The notes: generated from the letters alone by a model not told the origin. A DNA stretch of 64,000 nucleotides from Paenibacillus oleatilyticus (GCF_018998565.1 NZ_JAHNZO010000010.1:176541-240540), one strand, 5' to 3'. Positions 1 to 8,407 are shown, numbered from the stretch's first letter. Numbers and translations: made by a program.

Positions 1-30
1 TTTCAATTTTACATTCGCAGCAGAAAAAAG

Positions 31-66
31 AAAAAGTGCCATCCCCGCGGGGAGAGGCACTTTTTC
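31..66 (-). terminator. Rho-independent terminator
   Basis: Ten-base stem (31-40 with 56-65) around a GC-rich loop. Read on the minus strand it is followed by a T-rich tail, so it ends the YHYH-protein transcript. Confidence 0.8.
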
Positions 67-92
67 TCGTCCAGAGCCGCCTGATGGCAGCC

Positions 93-782
93 TTACTTCG
101 AGATGTAAAAGGCGTTATTTTCAAACTTTGTCGTCAAGCCTAAGTCCTCGACAGCCAATTTCCAGGTCATCGGGAAATAGGTCACATCATTTAAAACAAG
201 CAGCGGATACGATTCTGTCGAGTTGTCGAACCAGGCATCGTTTACAAATACGTTGAAATCGGGAAGCTTGGCGTACAGCTTTGCAGGCGGGGAACCAAGG
301 TCGGAATTCAGTTTGGCTGCTTTGTTGGCCGTCTTCCGGATCACGAATCCCGTCTCTTTATCCCACTTGGTTTCGAGTCCCAGTGCCTGCGTGTAGCTCC
401 AAGTCATCGGGAAATAGGTGATGTCTTTGTAGGTAATGACCGGATACTGCGCAGAAGCATTGGAAACTTCCTGATTATTTACATAGACCTTGAAAGCGGG
501 CAGATTCACCTTGATCATGCCGTCCGGGACTTCTTCTTTTGCCGGGGAAGAGGGAGTCGCCTTCGGCGAGCTTGACGTGCTGCCGGAGTCACCGCTAGAG
601 CTGTTTCCTCCATTATGATAATGATACTCGCCGTCTTCAAGCCCCCATTTTGCACAATTGGTTCTGCACGTGTGCCCTCCATCTTTATCCGTTCTGCCGG
701 GATGAGCGCTTGCGATCGATGCGATCGACGAGAACGTAAGACTGAACAGAGCAATCCCTAAAACGGCTTGTTTTAGTCTCAT
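93..782 (-). CDS. Secreted YHYH-domain protein with two stalk-like repeats
   Basis: 229 aa. A signal peptide with an ASA-H cleavage site (about residue 26) is followed by an HPGRTDKDGGHTCRTNC segment and the YHYH motif near residues 53-56, the hallmark of small secreted YHYH-domain proteins. After a Ser/Thr/Pro-rich linker come two related modules ending in DITYFPMTW and DVTYFPMTW, which resemble copper-amine-oxidase-N/stalk repeats of Paenibacillus surface proteins. A GGGGGTC ribosome site lies 7-8 bases before the ATG. It is a single gene with its own terminator. Export to the envelope or medium is well supported. The molecular role is unknown; metal binding by the His-rich motif is only an inference. 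Confidence 0.8.
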   Translation of the reverse strand: MRLKQAVLGIALFSLTFSSIASIASAHPGRTDKDGGHTCRTNCAKWGLEDGEYHYHNGGNSSSGDSGSTSSSPKATPSSPAKEEVPDGMIKVNLPAFKVYVNNQEVSNASAQYPVITYKDITYFPMTWSYTQALGLETKWDKETGFVIRKTANKAAKLNSDLGSPPAKLYAKLPDFNVFVNDAWFDNSTESYPLLVLNDVTYFPMTWKLAVEDLGLTTKFENNAFYISK

Positions 783-1003
783 AAAATGACCCCCTACGAT
801 GTAGTTCTATCTTCTTATAATTCTACCATCAATAGGAAAATAGGACAATGCATCAATCCAATTTGATCCATGATGAAATAGATTAAATCATGTGACGGGT
901 TTTCACACATCATTCAACAACAAACCGCGAAAAAGTTATCATTTGCATGAATGTGATACGATTTAGGAGAAATCAACTTTTTAGCCAAAGGATGGTGGAT
1001 GTG

Positions 1004-1354
1004 ATGAAACTGAATCATATCAATTTGACGGTCACGGACGTGCCGGCCGCTCAACAGTTTTTGGAAACATACTTCGGACTCAAGCCGATGGACACGAGCG
1101 GAGATGCACGCGGCAGTTCCTTCGCGGTGCTGTTTGACGATAACGGAATGGTCATTACATTAATGAAAGGAGCCGAGGTTCAGTACCCTAAGACGTTTCA
1201 TATCGGCTTCATCCAGGAGAGCGAAGAGAAGGTGAATGAGATCAATCGACGGATGAAGGACGACGGATTCGATGTTAAGCCGCCGCAAAGGTCCCATGGA
1301 TGGACGTTCTATGTGAAAGCCCCGGGCGGTTTTACCGTGGAGGTCCTCGCTTAA
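1004..1354 (+). CDS. VOC/glyoxalase-family protein
   Basis: 116 aa from the ATG at 1004. I prefer this start because the fold's first strand (MKLNHINLTVTD) begins here; in-frame starts at 947 and 992 exist but add residues unlike the family. One betaalphabetabetabeta half is followed by a second, ending in the usual GGFTVEV strand. The H near residue 4 and the E in FTVEV match positions that bind metal in glyoxalase, bleomycin-resistance and dioxygenase relatives. The size is that of a single-chain VOC subunit that would act as a dimer. The substrate cannot be read from the sequence. It is a monocistronic gene with a terminator just downstream. Confidence 0.8.
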   Translation: MKLNHINLTVTDVPAAQQFLETYFGLKPMDTSGDARGSSFAVLFDDNGMVITLMKGAEVQYPKTFHIGFIQESEEKVNEINRRMKDDGFDVKPPQRSHGWTFYVKAPGGFTVEVLA

Positions 1355-1380
1355 GAGAAGCTGCGATAAGGGAAAAATAC

Positions 1381-1422
1381 GAGCCGGCCAGAGGCACAGT
1401 CCTTCAGCCGGTTCATTTTTTT
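1381..1422 (+). terminator. Rho-independent terminator
   Basis: GAGCCGGC at 1381-1388 pairs with GCCGGTTC at 1407-1414 (one mismatch), followed by a run of T. It ends the VOC gene. Confidence 0.7.
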
Positions 1423-1643
1423 GTCGAATAATGAAATAAATATGTGTCTTTCGTTTCGATTTTCTCTTGCAGAAACAGGACAATAGGCGGATAGTTTATT
1501 GATTTATAAGTCTATTGGTTCAAAAATGATGGCATAACTTGTCATTTGAATCGTTTGAATGGAATAATGAAAGGGGCGTACTGGGGGCTTCGGACCCTAT
1601 GGTAACAGAAACCGGAGAATCACGAACAAGAGGAGCGAACGAA

Positions 1644-2612
1644 ATGACGGAGCTGGAAGACCGATTCGAAGAGGATGGAAACGAACAAGAGGAGCAGGAC
1701 GATTCCGGCTTTGCCCGGGTTTATATGGTGGAGCTGCTGTACAAGACGAAGCCAGAGCTGTCCCGCGAGGCGCTGTACGCGAAGATGGAAGCTTACACGG
1801 GACAGGTTGACGTTCCGGATGATGAGGATGCCGAGGACGAAGAGGACAAGGCCGATGTTCCCGGTCTTGCCGTCTGGGAAGCGGAAGATCCGGACCCAAG
1901 CAACGATACGTTGATGTTTTTCCATCTTAACTATAAAGTCGCTTATGCGGAAGGCGAACTTCCGGCGCAAACGTGCGTATTCCGGACCAACGAGGAGACG
2001 AAGCCGGAAAAGTACGAAACGGCTCTGCAGCAAGCGTGGGATTGGCCCGAAGCCCGCGAGACGGTGGGAGCATGCCGGCATTCCGTGCTGCTTACCGATT
2101 TCTGCGCTGCAGGCCTTCCTTATAAAGAACGGCTGGAGTTGTTCCAGAATGCGCTGCGGGCTCTTCTGGAGGTTGCTCCGTGCGACGCCCTCTATTGGAG
2201 CGCAAGCGACAAAATCGTAGATCCAGGGCAGTACCAGAGCGCTCTGGCGGATGGGCAGACGCTGTATGGGGCGATGAACGTCAGATTTTATAACGTCCAG
2301 GGCAGGGGAACGGAGCGCCGGGAGTTTTTGATGGATACGACCGGTCTTGCCGCACTGGGTCTGCCGGACATGCAGTGTCATTTTTACGATATGGAGCCGG
2401 GGGAAGTCGCCTCCGTTCTAGGTGATCTCGGTTATTACGTGTATAACCGGGGAGACGTCATTCAGGACGGCGAGACGGTTGGCTGGACGGAGCAGCAGCG
2501 CTGGCGCTGCGAGCATCAATACGCCTTGGCGGCGCCGCGCCGTTACGTTCTGGACTTGGATCCGGGCGAGCCTTACTATGCCGGCAGACAACATCACGAC
2601 GAAAACCGATAA
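1644..2612 (+). CDS. DUF4261-like protein
   Basis: 322 aa from the ATG at 1644, chosen because AGGAG at 1631-1635 lies eight bases before it; an upstream in-frame TTG at 1539 lacks a site. The N-terminal 20-25 residues are acidic (ELEDRFEEDGNEQEEQDD) and a second acidic stretch lies near residue 65. The core holds a segment resembling DUF4261 proteins: SVLLTDF, then FQNALRAL, then a Gly/Tyr-rich part and MDTTGLAALGLPDMQCHF. No signal peptide or membrane segment is present, so it is cytoplasmic. It is the first of three tightly spaced genes (21-base gap, then 48). The family has no known function; the DUF assignment is by pattern recall, not a search. Confidence 0.65.
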   Translation: MTELEDRFEEDGNEQEEQDDSGFARVYMVELLYKTKPELSREALYAKMEAYTGQVDVPDDEDAEDEEDKADVPGLAVWEAEDPDPSNDTLMFFHLNYKVAYAEGELPAQTCVFRTNEETKPEKYETALQQAWDWPEARETVGACRHSVLLTDFCAAGLPYKERLELFQNALRALLEVAPCDALYWSASDKIVDPGQYQSALADGQTLYGAMNVRFYNVQGRGTERREFLMDTTGLAALGLPDMQCHFYDMEPGEVASVLGDLGYYVYNRGDVIQDGETVGWTEQQRWRCEHQYALAAPRRYVLDLDPGEPYYAGRQHHDENR

Positions 2613-2633
2613 TGCGGGAGGCGGGACGATCAT

Positions 2634-4319
2634 ATGGATAGCATGCTGGAAGATCTCATCAACGAAATGAAGCAGGCCATTGTGCAATGGTTCGAATTCA
2701 TTGGCGATAAGGATGCGGAACAAATTGTGAAGCGTACCCCGCTGCAGGTCGGGATTCATGACTACGGCTTGTTGGAGTACGCCAAGGGCAGAGTCAGCGT
2801 GACGGACACGGAGCTCGATTTCTTGTCGCCGAAAGTCAAGACCCGGATGGATGAGCCGGCCGAGCTATTGTCGGAGGAACAAGTCCGGGAGCAGATCGTC
2901 CCGCGCTTGGCTGCATTCATGCAGCAGCAATTGGACAGCCTTCCGTCCCCGGCTTTAATCGATTATAACTTTACGTTCTGGGGAAAGTTTCGCGTGCAGG
3001 AAGGCGAAGTGACGCTCCCCATACTCCAGCATATCAACGAGGCGAAGAAGGAGCGGCTGCTAAATGCCATTGCTTCTTATATTCAAACGAAGCTCGACGA
3101 CGGGAAATACCCTACCAAGCCGCTGGAGACGTTCTTTCTCTCCAGACACCTGCTCGACGAGAGCTTGTTTCCCGAGCCGGATGCCGGGCGGATCATTTCC
3201 GTGTTCGAGCACATTTTGGAGCTGAATAAAGGGAAGAAAGAGCGGATTGCCGAGCATCGTTCGAATATCGTGAGAGCTCTGCGGAATTGGGTGGAGGAGA
3301 CGTTTCTTCCCCGCTATTTCGAGACTCGCAAGGATGAATGGCGCCAAACCGAGTACACGAGAAAAACCGATATTCAGCTTGAAGATACCGAGCAAGGGCC
3401 GATTGAGCTGTTGTTATATACGGCGGTGTCCATCATCAAATATGAGCCTTCTTACAGCAAAAGCACGGGCCTTGCCTTCCTGGAACGGGCCGTCGAGCTG
3501 GGCAGCGCCCGGGCATCCCGCTTCATGAAGGAAGGCAGCGGAACGTTTGCCAAGGAAGATGTATATTTCCGCAACGAGTTTGTGGAATGCACAGCCAATG
3601 ACGTCTTCTCTACCGTAACGATTACCATGAAGCAGGAAGCCGAGGAGAGCTACGCGCGTGCGCTGCGGTTTATTTGCCGCTTGCTGCAGCAAGGGTTCCC
3701 CAAAAACTATCAGATTAAGCTGAAATCCAGCGTCAAGCAGTTCTTGCCCATCAAAGGATTGGCGAAGTCGGGGACACATCGTTTGTTCGCAAACGCCATG
3801 GAATACCCGAAGCTGCACCCGCTGCTTGAGGAATATGCCCGCGCAGCGATGGAAGAGTTCGAATGGTATGCGGATACGGAAGACGAGAAGAGCTGCATGC
3901 CGGGCAGCTATGCCGTCTTCGGCCTCGGATTGGCGGATCGGAGCTATTTTGCGCTGGTAGAGGATTATATGAAGCTGGTGGATGACGAGCACCAATCCGT
4001 GCAAAATGGCTTTACGACCGCCTTCGTCGAACAGTATGGCGTGAATGCGGAGACCATTCCCACGTTAGTGACGTGCTTGCTGCATAGCACCGAAGCGATT
4101 AAGCTGAAGATCAAGCCGGCGATGGAAGAGGAAACCAATGCCCGACTGCTGCTCGACCAGGTTAGCGGCCTTCAGCCTTATGAAGCGGAGCATATCGTTT
4201 ATGCGATTTGGGGCGGCGTGGAGAAGCTTAGAGCTGTCGCGGCCAAAGCCAAGGGGGAGAAGGCGGCTTTGCTTACGGAGCTTGTGCAGGCTGCATCCTC
4301 CAAGAAAAGCCGGCGCTAG
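2634..4319 (+). CDS. Large helical protein, DUF6138-like
   Basis: 561 aa. GGGAGG at 2616-2621 precedes the ATG, just after the stop of the previous gene. The sequence is soluble and predicted largely alpha-helical, with many Leu/Glu/Lys/Arg repeats, no signal peptide and no catalytic motif that I recognise. A short segment (FLERAVELGSARASRFMKEG) looks like a Sel1/TPR-type helical repeat. The length and the motif FTFWGKFRVQ recall the DUF6138 family of Bacillales, but I hold that name loosely. Its position between the DUF4261-like and WGR-propeller genes suggests that the three products act together, perhaps as a scaffold. Confidence 0.55.
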   Translation: MDSMLEDLINEMKQAIVQWFEFIGDKDAEQIVKRTPLQVGIHDYGLLEYAKGRVSVTDTELDFLSPKVKTRMDEPAELLSEEQVREQIVPRLAAFMQQQLDSLPSPALIDYNFTFWGKFRVQEGEVTLPILQHINEAKKERLLNAIASYIQTKLDDGKYPTKPLETFFLSRHLLDESLFPEPDAGRIISVFEHILELNKGKKERIAEHRSNIVRALRNWVEETFLPRYFETRKDEWRQTEYTRKTDIQLEDTEQGPIELLLYTAVSIIKYEPSYSKSTGLAFLERAVELGSARASRFMKEGSGTFAKEDVYFRNEFVECTANDVFSTVTITMKQEAEESYARALRFICRLLQQGFPKNYQIKLKSSVKQFLPIKGLAKSGTHRLFANAMEYPKLHPLLEEYARAAMEEFEWYADTEDEKSCMPGSYAVFGLGLADRSYFALVEDYMKLVDDEHQSVQNGFTTAFVEQYGVNAETIPTLVTCLLHSTEAIKLKIKPAMEEETNARLLLDQVSGLQPYEAEHIVYAIWGGVEKLRAVAAKAKGEKAALLTELVQAASSKKSRR

Positions 4320-4367
4320 GCTACGTTAGCAGAAGGCTAAGCGATATAGACAAGGCGAGGGTGCTAT

Positions 4368-5468
4368 ATGGAAAGAACGTTAACGGACAGAATCAGCAAT
4401 AAAACATGGTCGATTCGTCAAACCGGGAATCAAGTTGTCACTTCAAGCAACGGAGGCAAAGCGAAAGAAAAAGCCTTTGATGAACCGGGGCAAGCGGCAA
4501 AGTATGTACAGAAGGAAACGTGGAGCAGGCTGAAAAAAGGGTTTGTCCTGTATAACCCGCAGGCGGGAGCCGGACAGCCGGTCCTGCACCGTTATATCGG
4601 AGGCGGCTACACCGGGTTTATGCCGCTGGCTGCGATGGAAGATACGAACACGTTCTTTTGCAGCTATGTAGTAGGCCAGTTTGAAAAAGTAGAGATTTAT
4701 CTCATGGACGATCAAGGGGAGAAACAAACAACCTGCGAGCTTCCGGGACAGCAATTAATCTTTGATATGCGGCACTCTGCCGAACAGAACGTACTGCTGT
4801 TAAATATTGACCATCATATTGCCGGGCTTTCTCTGGGCAATGGCGAGATGGAGTGGTACACTTCCAAAATGCCGGCGAGCACGCTGTCGGTATCCGGCTC
4901 GACGGCGCTCTGGTACGATAAGTCCAGCCTTGTCGTCTATGATCTGGGAACGAATACCGTCCGCTATACGAGACAAGTGGAGTGCGAGAAGTATGGCGGA
5001 CATAGTACGCAGCTTTGCGCCGCATTGTCGCACGACGGCCGCCTGATGGCGTATTGTACGCGGACCGACGAAATCGGAATCGTCGATATGACGACCATGC
5101 AGGAGCACACAATCGCAAAAGACAAAAATGCGATGACGTCGAGCATGGCTTTTTCGCCGGACGACCGGTTGCTGTTCACGCAGGAGCAGTACGGTTCATG
5201 GTCGCTCAAGTGCTATGACCTGAATACAATGACCGGATACAAGGATTGGATAACGGCGGATATAAAAAGCTTTGCGATCCATGAACGCAGAAGGCTGCTC
5301 GCGGTGTACAATTACGGCAAGATTCAGCTGTTCGATCTCCATACCATGAAACCGATGATGGCATTTGAGGTCGAGCATGTCGTGAAAACCTGCACTCTTG
5401 CCTTTACACAGGATTACCTCGCCGTTTATACGGATTATGGCTGTGTGAGCCTCTATGCTCTTGCATAA
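4368..5468 (+). CDS. WGR-like domain plus beta-propeller protein
   Basis: 366 aa. Residues 1-65 (KTWSIRQTGNQV ... KAFDEPGQAAKYVQKETWSRLKKGF) match the spacing of a WGR domain, a small nucleic-acid or protein-binding module found in PARP and MolR-type proteins. The rest consists of repeating beta-strand blades with WD40-like endings (LVVYDLGTNTV, IGIVDMTTMQ, IQLFDLHTMKP), and FSPDDRLLF is typical of a propeller. No export signal. It closes the three-gene operon and is followed by a strong terminator. MolR-like proteins in other bacteria also pair WGR with large helical proteins. The job is unknown. Confidence 0.6.
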   Translation: MERTLTDRISNKTWSIRQTGNQVVTSSNGGKAKEKAFDEPGQAAKYVQKETWSRLKKGFVLYNPQAGAGQPVLHRYIGGGYTGFMPLAAMEDTNTFFCSYVVGQFEKVEIYLMDDQGEKQTTCELPGQQLIFDMRHSAEQNVLLLNIDHHIAGLSLGNGEMEWYTSKMPASTLSVSGSTALWYDKSSLVVYDLGTNTVRYTRQVECEKYGGHSTQLCAALSHDGRLMAYCTRTDEIGIVDMTTMQEHTIAKDKNAMTSSMAFSPDDRLLFTQEQYGSWSLKCYDLNTMTGYKDWITADIKSFAIHERRRLLAVYNYGKIQLFDLHTMKPMMAFEVEHVVKTCTLAFTQDYLAVYTDYGCVSLYALA

Positions 5469-5470
5469 CT

Positions 5471-5519
5471 AAAAAACAAGCCGGAGCGCAATTTCGGTTG
5501 CACTTAGGCTTGTTTTTTT
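5471..5519 (+). terminator. Rho-independent terminator
   Basis: AAAAAACAAGCC pairs with GGCTTGTTTTTT around a loop that itself can fold. The A-run and T-run make it usable from both strands, so it may also end the small minus-strand genes that finish at 5528. Confidence 0.85.
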
Positions 5520-5527
5520 CATTTGCT

Positions 5528-5689
5528 TTATAGCTGATCCGCATTGGAAGACGGCTTGCCGTAGGGATCGAGATTTTCGTCTCCAATGAGATCCACATAA
5601 TCTTTGGCGCCTTCGGGGACCGTCAATAAATCAGCCGCTTCCGCCGTAGTCTCAAGATTTTCAATACCTGCTCGGGTTTCTTTATCCAT
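5528..5689 (-). CDS. Small acidic hypothetical protein (53 aa)
   Basis: ATG at 5689 is preceded by a full AGGAGGTAAC ribosome site. The product begins MDKETRAGIENLETTAEAAD and is acidic and hydrophilic, with no Cys and no membrane segment. It is the second gene of a two-gene minus-strand unit; its ribosome site lies in the 15-base gap after the 49-aa gene. Small soluble proteins of this composition are common in spore formers, but no family was recognised. Confidence 0.65.
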   Translation of the reverse strand: MDKETRAGIENLETTAEAADLLTVPEGAKDYVDLIGDENLDPYGKPSSNADQL

Positions 5690-5704
5690 TGTTACCTCCT
5701 GTAT

Positions 5705-5854
5705 TTATTCGATCGAATATCCATCCAATTTCTCGCGATCCCCGATTTTCTGGGTATCGTCCGTTCGAAATCCGTCACGTTCATGTGAAGCAAGGTCTTC
5801 ATAGACCGTTTCGGGATTTCCGTCCGTTTCCTTCTCCAGCTTGTCTTGCGGCAT
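5705..5854 (-). CDS. Small acidic hypothetical protein (49 aa)
   Basis: ATG at 5854 with AAGGAGATG seven bases upstream. It begins MPQDKLEKETDGNPETVYED and is strongly charged and probably unstructured. It is the first gene of the two-gene unit with the 53-aa gene. The excellent ribosome sites of both genes are the main evidence that they are translated. No family recognised. Confidence 0.6.
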   Translation of the reverse strand: MPQDKLEKETDGNPETVYEDLASHERDGFRTDDTQKIGDREKLDGYSIE

Positions 5855-5920
5855 GGCTTCATCTCCTTTACAATGGATATCATTTACAGCTGGTAGCATT
5901 TTTATTCTAAATTAAATAGA

Positions 5921-5936
5921 CCGCCAAGCTTGGCGG
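5921..5936. repeat. Perfect 16-bp palindrome flanking repeat element A
   Basis: CCGCCAAGCTTGGCGG, followed by six bases and then the left end of element A. Variants of the same palindrome recur between elements A and B and just after B. Confidence 0.75.
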
Positions 5937-5942
5937 GCCAAG

Positions 5943-6147
5943 TGTTGAGAAAGCGGGCAAATGAGGCTATAGAGGTTACGATGGGGTGGGGTATCCACTT
6001 CCGACCGCTCTTGTCCTCGGGAAATTTGATTGGAAGCCGCTAAGTAGCGGACATTTCCCGAAGACAAAGGCGGCCGCTGTCGCTTCTCCAGTGGATACCC
6101 CACCTCCGTATGTTTCTCTATTTGTGTAAAAGCTCACTTTCTAGACA
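5943..6147. repeat. Hairpin repeat element, copy A (205 bp)
   Basis: The element has inverted ends TGTTGAGAAAGCGGGC and, on the other strand, TGTCTAGAAAGTGAGC. Inside are nested inverted arms: GGGGTATCCACT with AGTGGATACCCC, TCGGGAAAT with ATTTCCCGA, and GCCGCT with AGCGG at the tip. The whole unit can thus fold as one long hairpin. It is homologous, in the opposite orientation, to copy C at 31668-31872, which is also 205 bp. No coding capacity was recognised. It could be a MITE-like element or a structured RNA. Confidence 0.75.
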
Positions 6148-6175
6148 CTCTGGCCGCCAAGTATGGTGGCCAGAG
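6148..6175. repeat. Palindromic joint between elements A and B
   Basis: CTCTGGCC and GGCCAGAG arms surround a core (CCGCCAAGTATGGTGG) related to the palindrome at 5921. With the element ends the symmetry extends through TCTAGACA/TGTCTAGA to nearly 50 bp. Confidence 0.75.
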
Positions 6176-6435
6176 TGTCTAGAAACCCGAGAAGTAAAAA
6201 ATTCTCAGCCAAATAGAGATGGGGTATATCCCGTAAGAGTTTACGACCGTCTTTGAAACCCGTGAAAATACCGCTAATTTCAATCAAGTTCACGGGTGGA
6301 TAGGGGGTCCCCGGAAAGTAATCGGAATATGCTTCCAAGTGTTACTTCACTTTCTGGGGGAGGGCAGCGGGCTGGAGGGATATACCCCACCGGCGTATGC
6401 AGAGAGTTTTTCTACGCGAAGCGGGTTTCTTAACA
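6176..6435. repeat. Hairpin repeat element, copy B (260 bp, diverged)
   Basis: The ends TGTCTAGAAACCCGAG and, on the other strand, TGTTAAGAAACCCGC mirror those of copy A. Inner arms include GGGGTATATCCC with GGGATATACCCC and CCCGTGAA with TTCACGGG. The middle differs from A and C, so it is a related but diverged member. It is followed by another CCGCCAAGCATGG palindrome (6439-6451). Confidence 0.65.
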
Positions 6436-6455
6436 AACCCGCCAAGCATGGCAGC

Positions 6456-6647
6456 TTACTTATCCTGTGTCCGATAGACAACCAGAATCGTGCTTCTTTG
6501 ATATTCCCCTTTGTCGGGTTTACTTTTGATAATCGACCCGTAGCTTATACTTACAATTTGATCTTCCGCCAATGTGGCCAGAAATTCATTGCAGCTTTTT
6601 TCGGCAAGCCTGACGTCGGAATCAAGAAACTCTTTCACTTGAATCAT
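6456..6647 (-). CDS. cse60: Cse60-type sporulation protein
   Basis: 63 aa from the ATG at 6647 with AAAGGTG upstream; an in-frame start 39 bases further up has no ribosome site. The sequence MIQVKEFLDSD..AEKSCNEFLATLAEDQIVSISYGS closely follows the pattern of Bacillus Cse60, a small sigma-E-dependent sporulation protein of about 60 aa. The biochemical role of the family is unknown. It stands alone on the minus strand, between the hairpin repeats and the SMI1/KNR4 gene. The gene symbol is by family resemblance. Confidence 0.75.
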   Translation of the reverse strand: MIQVKEFLDSDVRLAEKSCNEFLATLAEDQIVSISYGSIIKSKPDKGEYQRSTILVVYRTQDK

Positions 6648-6716
6648 GCTTTTCACCTTTCTTGGCTTATGATTTTGACCCGTCATACATTAAATGTAAA
6701 AAACCGCTTTCATGCA

Positions 6717-6752
6717 GTAAGGCATCCCGCCCGATAGAGTGGAATGCCTTAC
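6717..6752. other. Stem-loop between divergent genes
   Basis: GTAAGGCAT pairs with ATGCCTTAC around an 18-base loop. There is no T-run, so it is not a typical terminator. It lies in the promoter interval of cse60. Confidence 0.45.
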
Positions 6753-6908
6753 CAAATTGACCATAACATATAACAACTATGGAGTCAAACCTGCTAGATT
6801 CTAACGATGGAATCCTATCCTATTGTGGAAATGAAATTTTGAATTGGTTATGATAGGAGAGGAAGCCATACATGCAAGAACCGGACCGAGGAGAGGGCGT
6901 TCATCCAA

Positions 6909-7328
6909 ATGAGATATAGCGGCATTCGTGAGATCATCGAAAGAGAGCCTTCGAGGCATCAGTTTGAAAAAATATCGGAAGCGGAACTGGAAAAAGAAAT
7001 CATCGACGGGATTCCGCAAGATTTTGTTGATTTTTTGAAAGAAATCGGACAGGGGACTTTGGCTGATGAATTTTTCCAATTTTTCGGCTGTTTAGTGCAG
7101 GCTGATGAGTTTTACGATGAGTTAATTCGTGAAGAAGACCATGAAGAGCTCAAAGACGTTCTACTATTTGGACGTATATGTACCGGCGATGCGGTAGGTT
7201 TTTTAACAACGGATGAGTGGTCTATTGTCGAAATATGGCACGACGATGATCTAACCCTTCATCCCGTAGAGGAAGCGACTTTTGAGGAATATATCAATCA
7301 TTTGTTTTCGCCCAAAGGAGAGCACTAA
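6909..7328 (+). CDS. SMI1/KNR4 (SUKH) family protein
   Basis: 139 aa. The segment LEKEIIDGIPQDFVDFLKEIGQGTL is the family's first conserved part (P..Y/F..FL...G.G), followed by the GDAVGFLTTDEWSIVEIWHDD block. SUKH proteins act mostly as immunity proteins against polymorphic nuclease toxins, some as general partner-binding proteins. GAGGAGAGG lies 12 bases before the ATG, a rather long gap. The stop overlaps the next start (TAATG), so the two are translationally coupled. No toxin gene is near, so if it is an immunity gene it is an orphan. Confidence 0.75.
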   Translation: MRYSGIREIIEREPSRHQFEKISEAELEKEIIDGIPQDFVDFLKEIGQGTLADEFFQFFGCLVQADEFYDELIREEDHEELKDVLLFGRICTGDAVGFLTTDEWSIVEIWHDDDLTLHPVEEATFEEYINHLFSPKGEH

Positions 7329-7678
7329 TGGATGAGAAATTGCTTAAAAAAATTGTAATGAATGTCCCTTTTTCCTATCCGCTGGCGGAAGGAACCACGA
7401 TTCAAAAAAATGCCAACGATCCGAAGCTGCAAGTGAAGTGCTGTTATCTTACCGTCGTGAATAAAAGCGATCATACGGGAATCGAGGTTTTTATTAAACC
7501 GGACATTTATTTCTTGATTACGAAGGCCACTTATAATTATGACACCTTTGAAATGACCGTGGTCAGGCAGCTGGAGAATATCTCCGTTCACTATAGTGGA
7601 CTTCCGGATTACATCGGGCAAGAAAATATGAGTCTGATTGACGACCGGCTGACTTATTATTTATTTAAATCCCTGTAG
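7328..7678 (+). CDS. Hypothetical protein coupled to SMI1/KNR4
   Basis: 116 aa, starting within the stop of the SUKH gene. Soluble, mixed alpha/beta, no signal peptide or membrane segment, and no motif recognised. The neighbour suggests another small immunity-type or partner protein, but nothing in the sequence itself proves it. A long A/T-flanked terminator follows. Confidence 0.6.
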   Translation: MDEKLLKKIVMNVPFSYPLAEGTTIQKNANDPKLQVKCCYLTVVNKSDHTGIEVFIKPDIYFLITKATYNYDTFEMTVVRQLENISVHYSGLPDYIGQENMSLIDDRLTYYLFKSL

Positions 7679-7685
7679 CGGGTGA

Positions 7686-7728
7686 AAATACATTTTTCAT
7701 GATGAGGATCATGTTGAATGTATTTTTC
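7686..7728 (+). terminator. Rho-independent terminator
   Basis: AAATACAT pairs with ATGTATTT, with an inner ATGAT/ATCAT stem and a T-run, ending the SUKH pair. Confidence 0.75.
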
Positions 7729-7771
7729 GTATTGGCAAAAAAGTTAATTTTAACGGGAGCGTGGGGACTTC

Positions 7772-8407
7772 ATGGCCTGGATACTGGATAATGCCGTCGA
7801 CCGTCATAAAGAAGCGCCGTATACGTTTTATATTCCGGGCGAGGAAGTCTTGTACCGGCTGCAGGCGGGCGACTTGGTCAAGCTCATCTTTATGGCGGAA
7901 GAAACGCTGGATAACGGCTGTGGAGCCGAAAGAATGTGGGTGAAAATTGTCGAGCGGAATGCGTCCGATTTCCGTGGGGAATTGGTCAATCATCCGGTAT
8001 ACTTGGAATCTCCGCAATATGGAAATATGATTTGCTTCAACTCGGTACATATTTGCAGCACGCAATTAGAGGACCCGCGCGCGAAGGAAATGGATTATTA
8101 TTTTGACTACAAGGTCATTGTGAGTAATGACGTTCTGGAACGAGAACAATTTAATTTTATGATGAAAGATGACCCCAACAATGAACATGACACGGGATGG
8201 GTGTTTTTCAGCGGGTACGAGGATGACGACTATAACGCGGACAGCGCAAATTTTCAAGTCGTTTCCTTGGGGGTCGTATTAAATATGGACGATTCGATCA
8301 TTCCTTATCTGGATGCCGCGCCTCCAAGCGCCTACGAAAGAGATTTGGAATCCGGCAAGTTTGTATTCGTCGAAGATTATGATTGGGACGCGTACTATGA
8401 TGAATAG
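7772..8407 (+). CDS. Imm33/DUF2185-type protein, paralogue 1
   Basis: 211 aa. The C-terminal half (VSNDVL ... DTGWVFFSGYEDDDYNAD ... VVLNMDDSIIPYLDA) is a clear DUF2185 (Imm33) domain. The N-terminal half (AGDLVKLIFMAEE ... GAERMWVKIVER) is like the DUF2314 fold that often precedes it. Very acidic. A close paralogue lies at 24388-25017, and the 15 bases GGAGCGTGGGGACTT before the start are kept in both, so the copies share their leader. DUF2185 proteins are predicted immunity proteins against secreted toxins. No partner toxin is visible here. Confidence 0.75.
   Translation: MAWILDNAVDRHKEAPYTFYIPGEEVLYRLQAGDLVKLIFMAEETLDNGCGAERMWVKIVERNASDFRGELVNHPVYLESPQYGNMICFNSVHICSTQLEDPRAKEMDYYFDYKVIVSNDVLEREQFNFMMKDDPNNEHDTGWVFFSGYEDDDYNADSANFQVVSLGVVLNMDDSIIPYLDAAPPSAYERDLESGKFVFVEDYDWDAYYDE

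Noticed and set aside
1620..2381. Antisense frame of 253 codons in the DUF4261-like gene
   Set aside because: No ribosome site; the sense gene has a good one and family resemblance.
5912..6338. Short frames inside the hairpin elements
   Set aside because: They follow from the inverted structure and contain no recognisable protein.
6339..6737. Plus-strand frame of 132 codons opposite cse60
   Set aside because: It crosses the repeat element and the true cse60 gene; no start signal.
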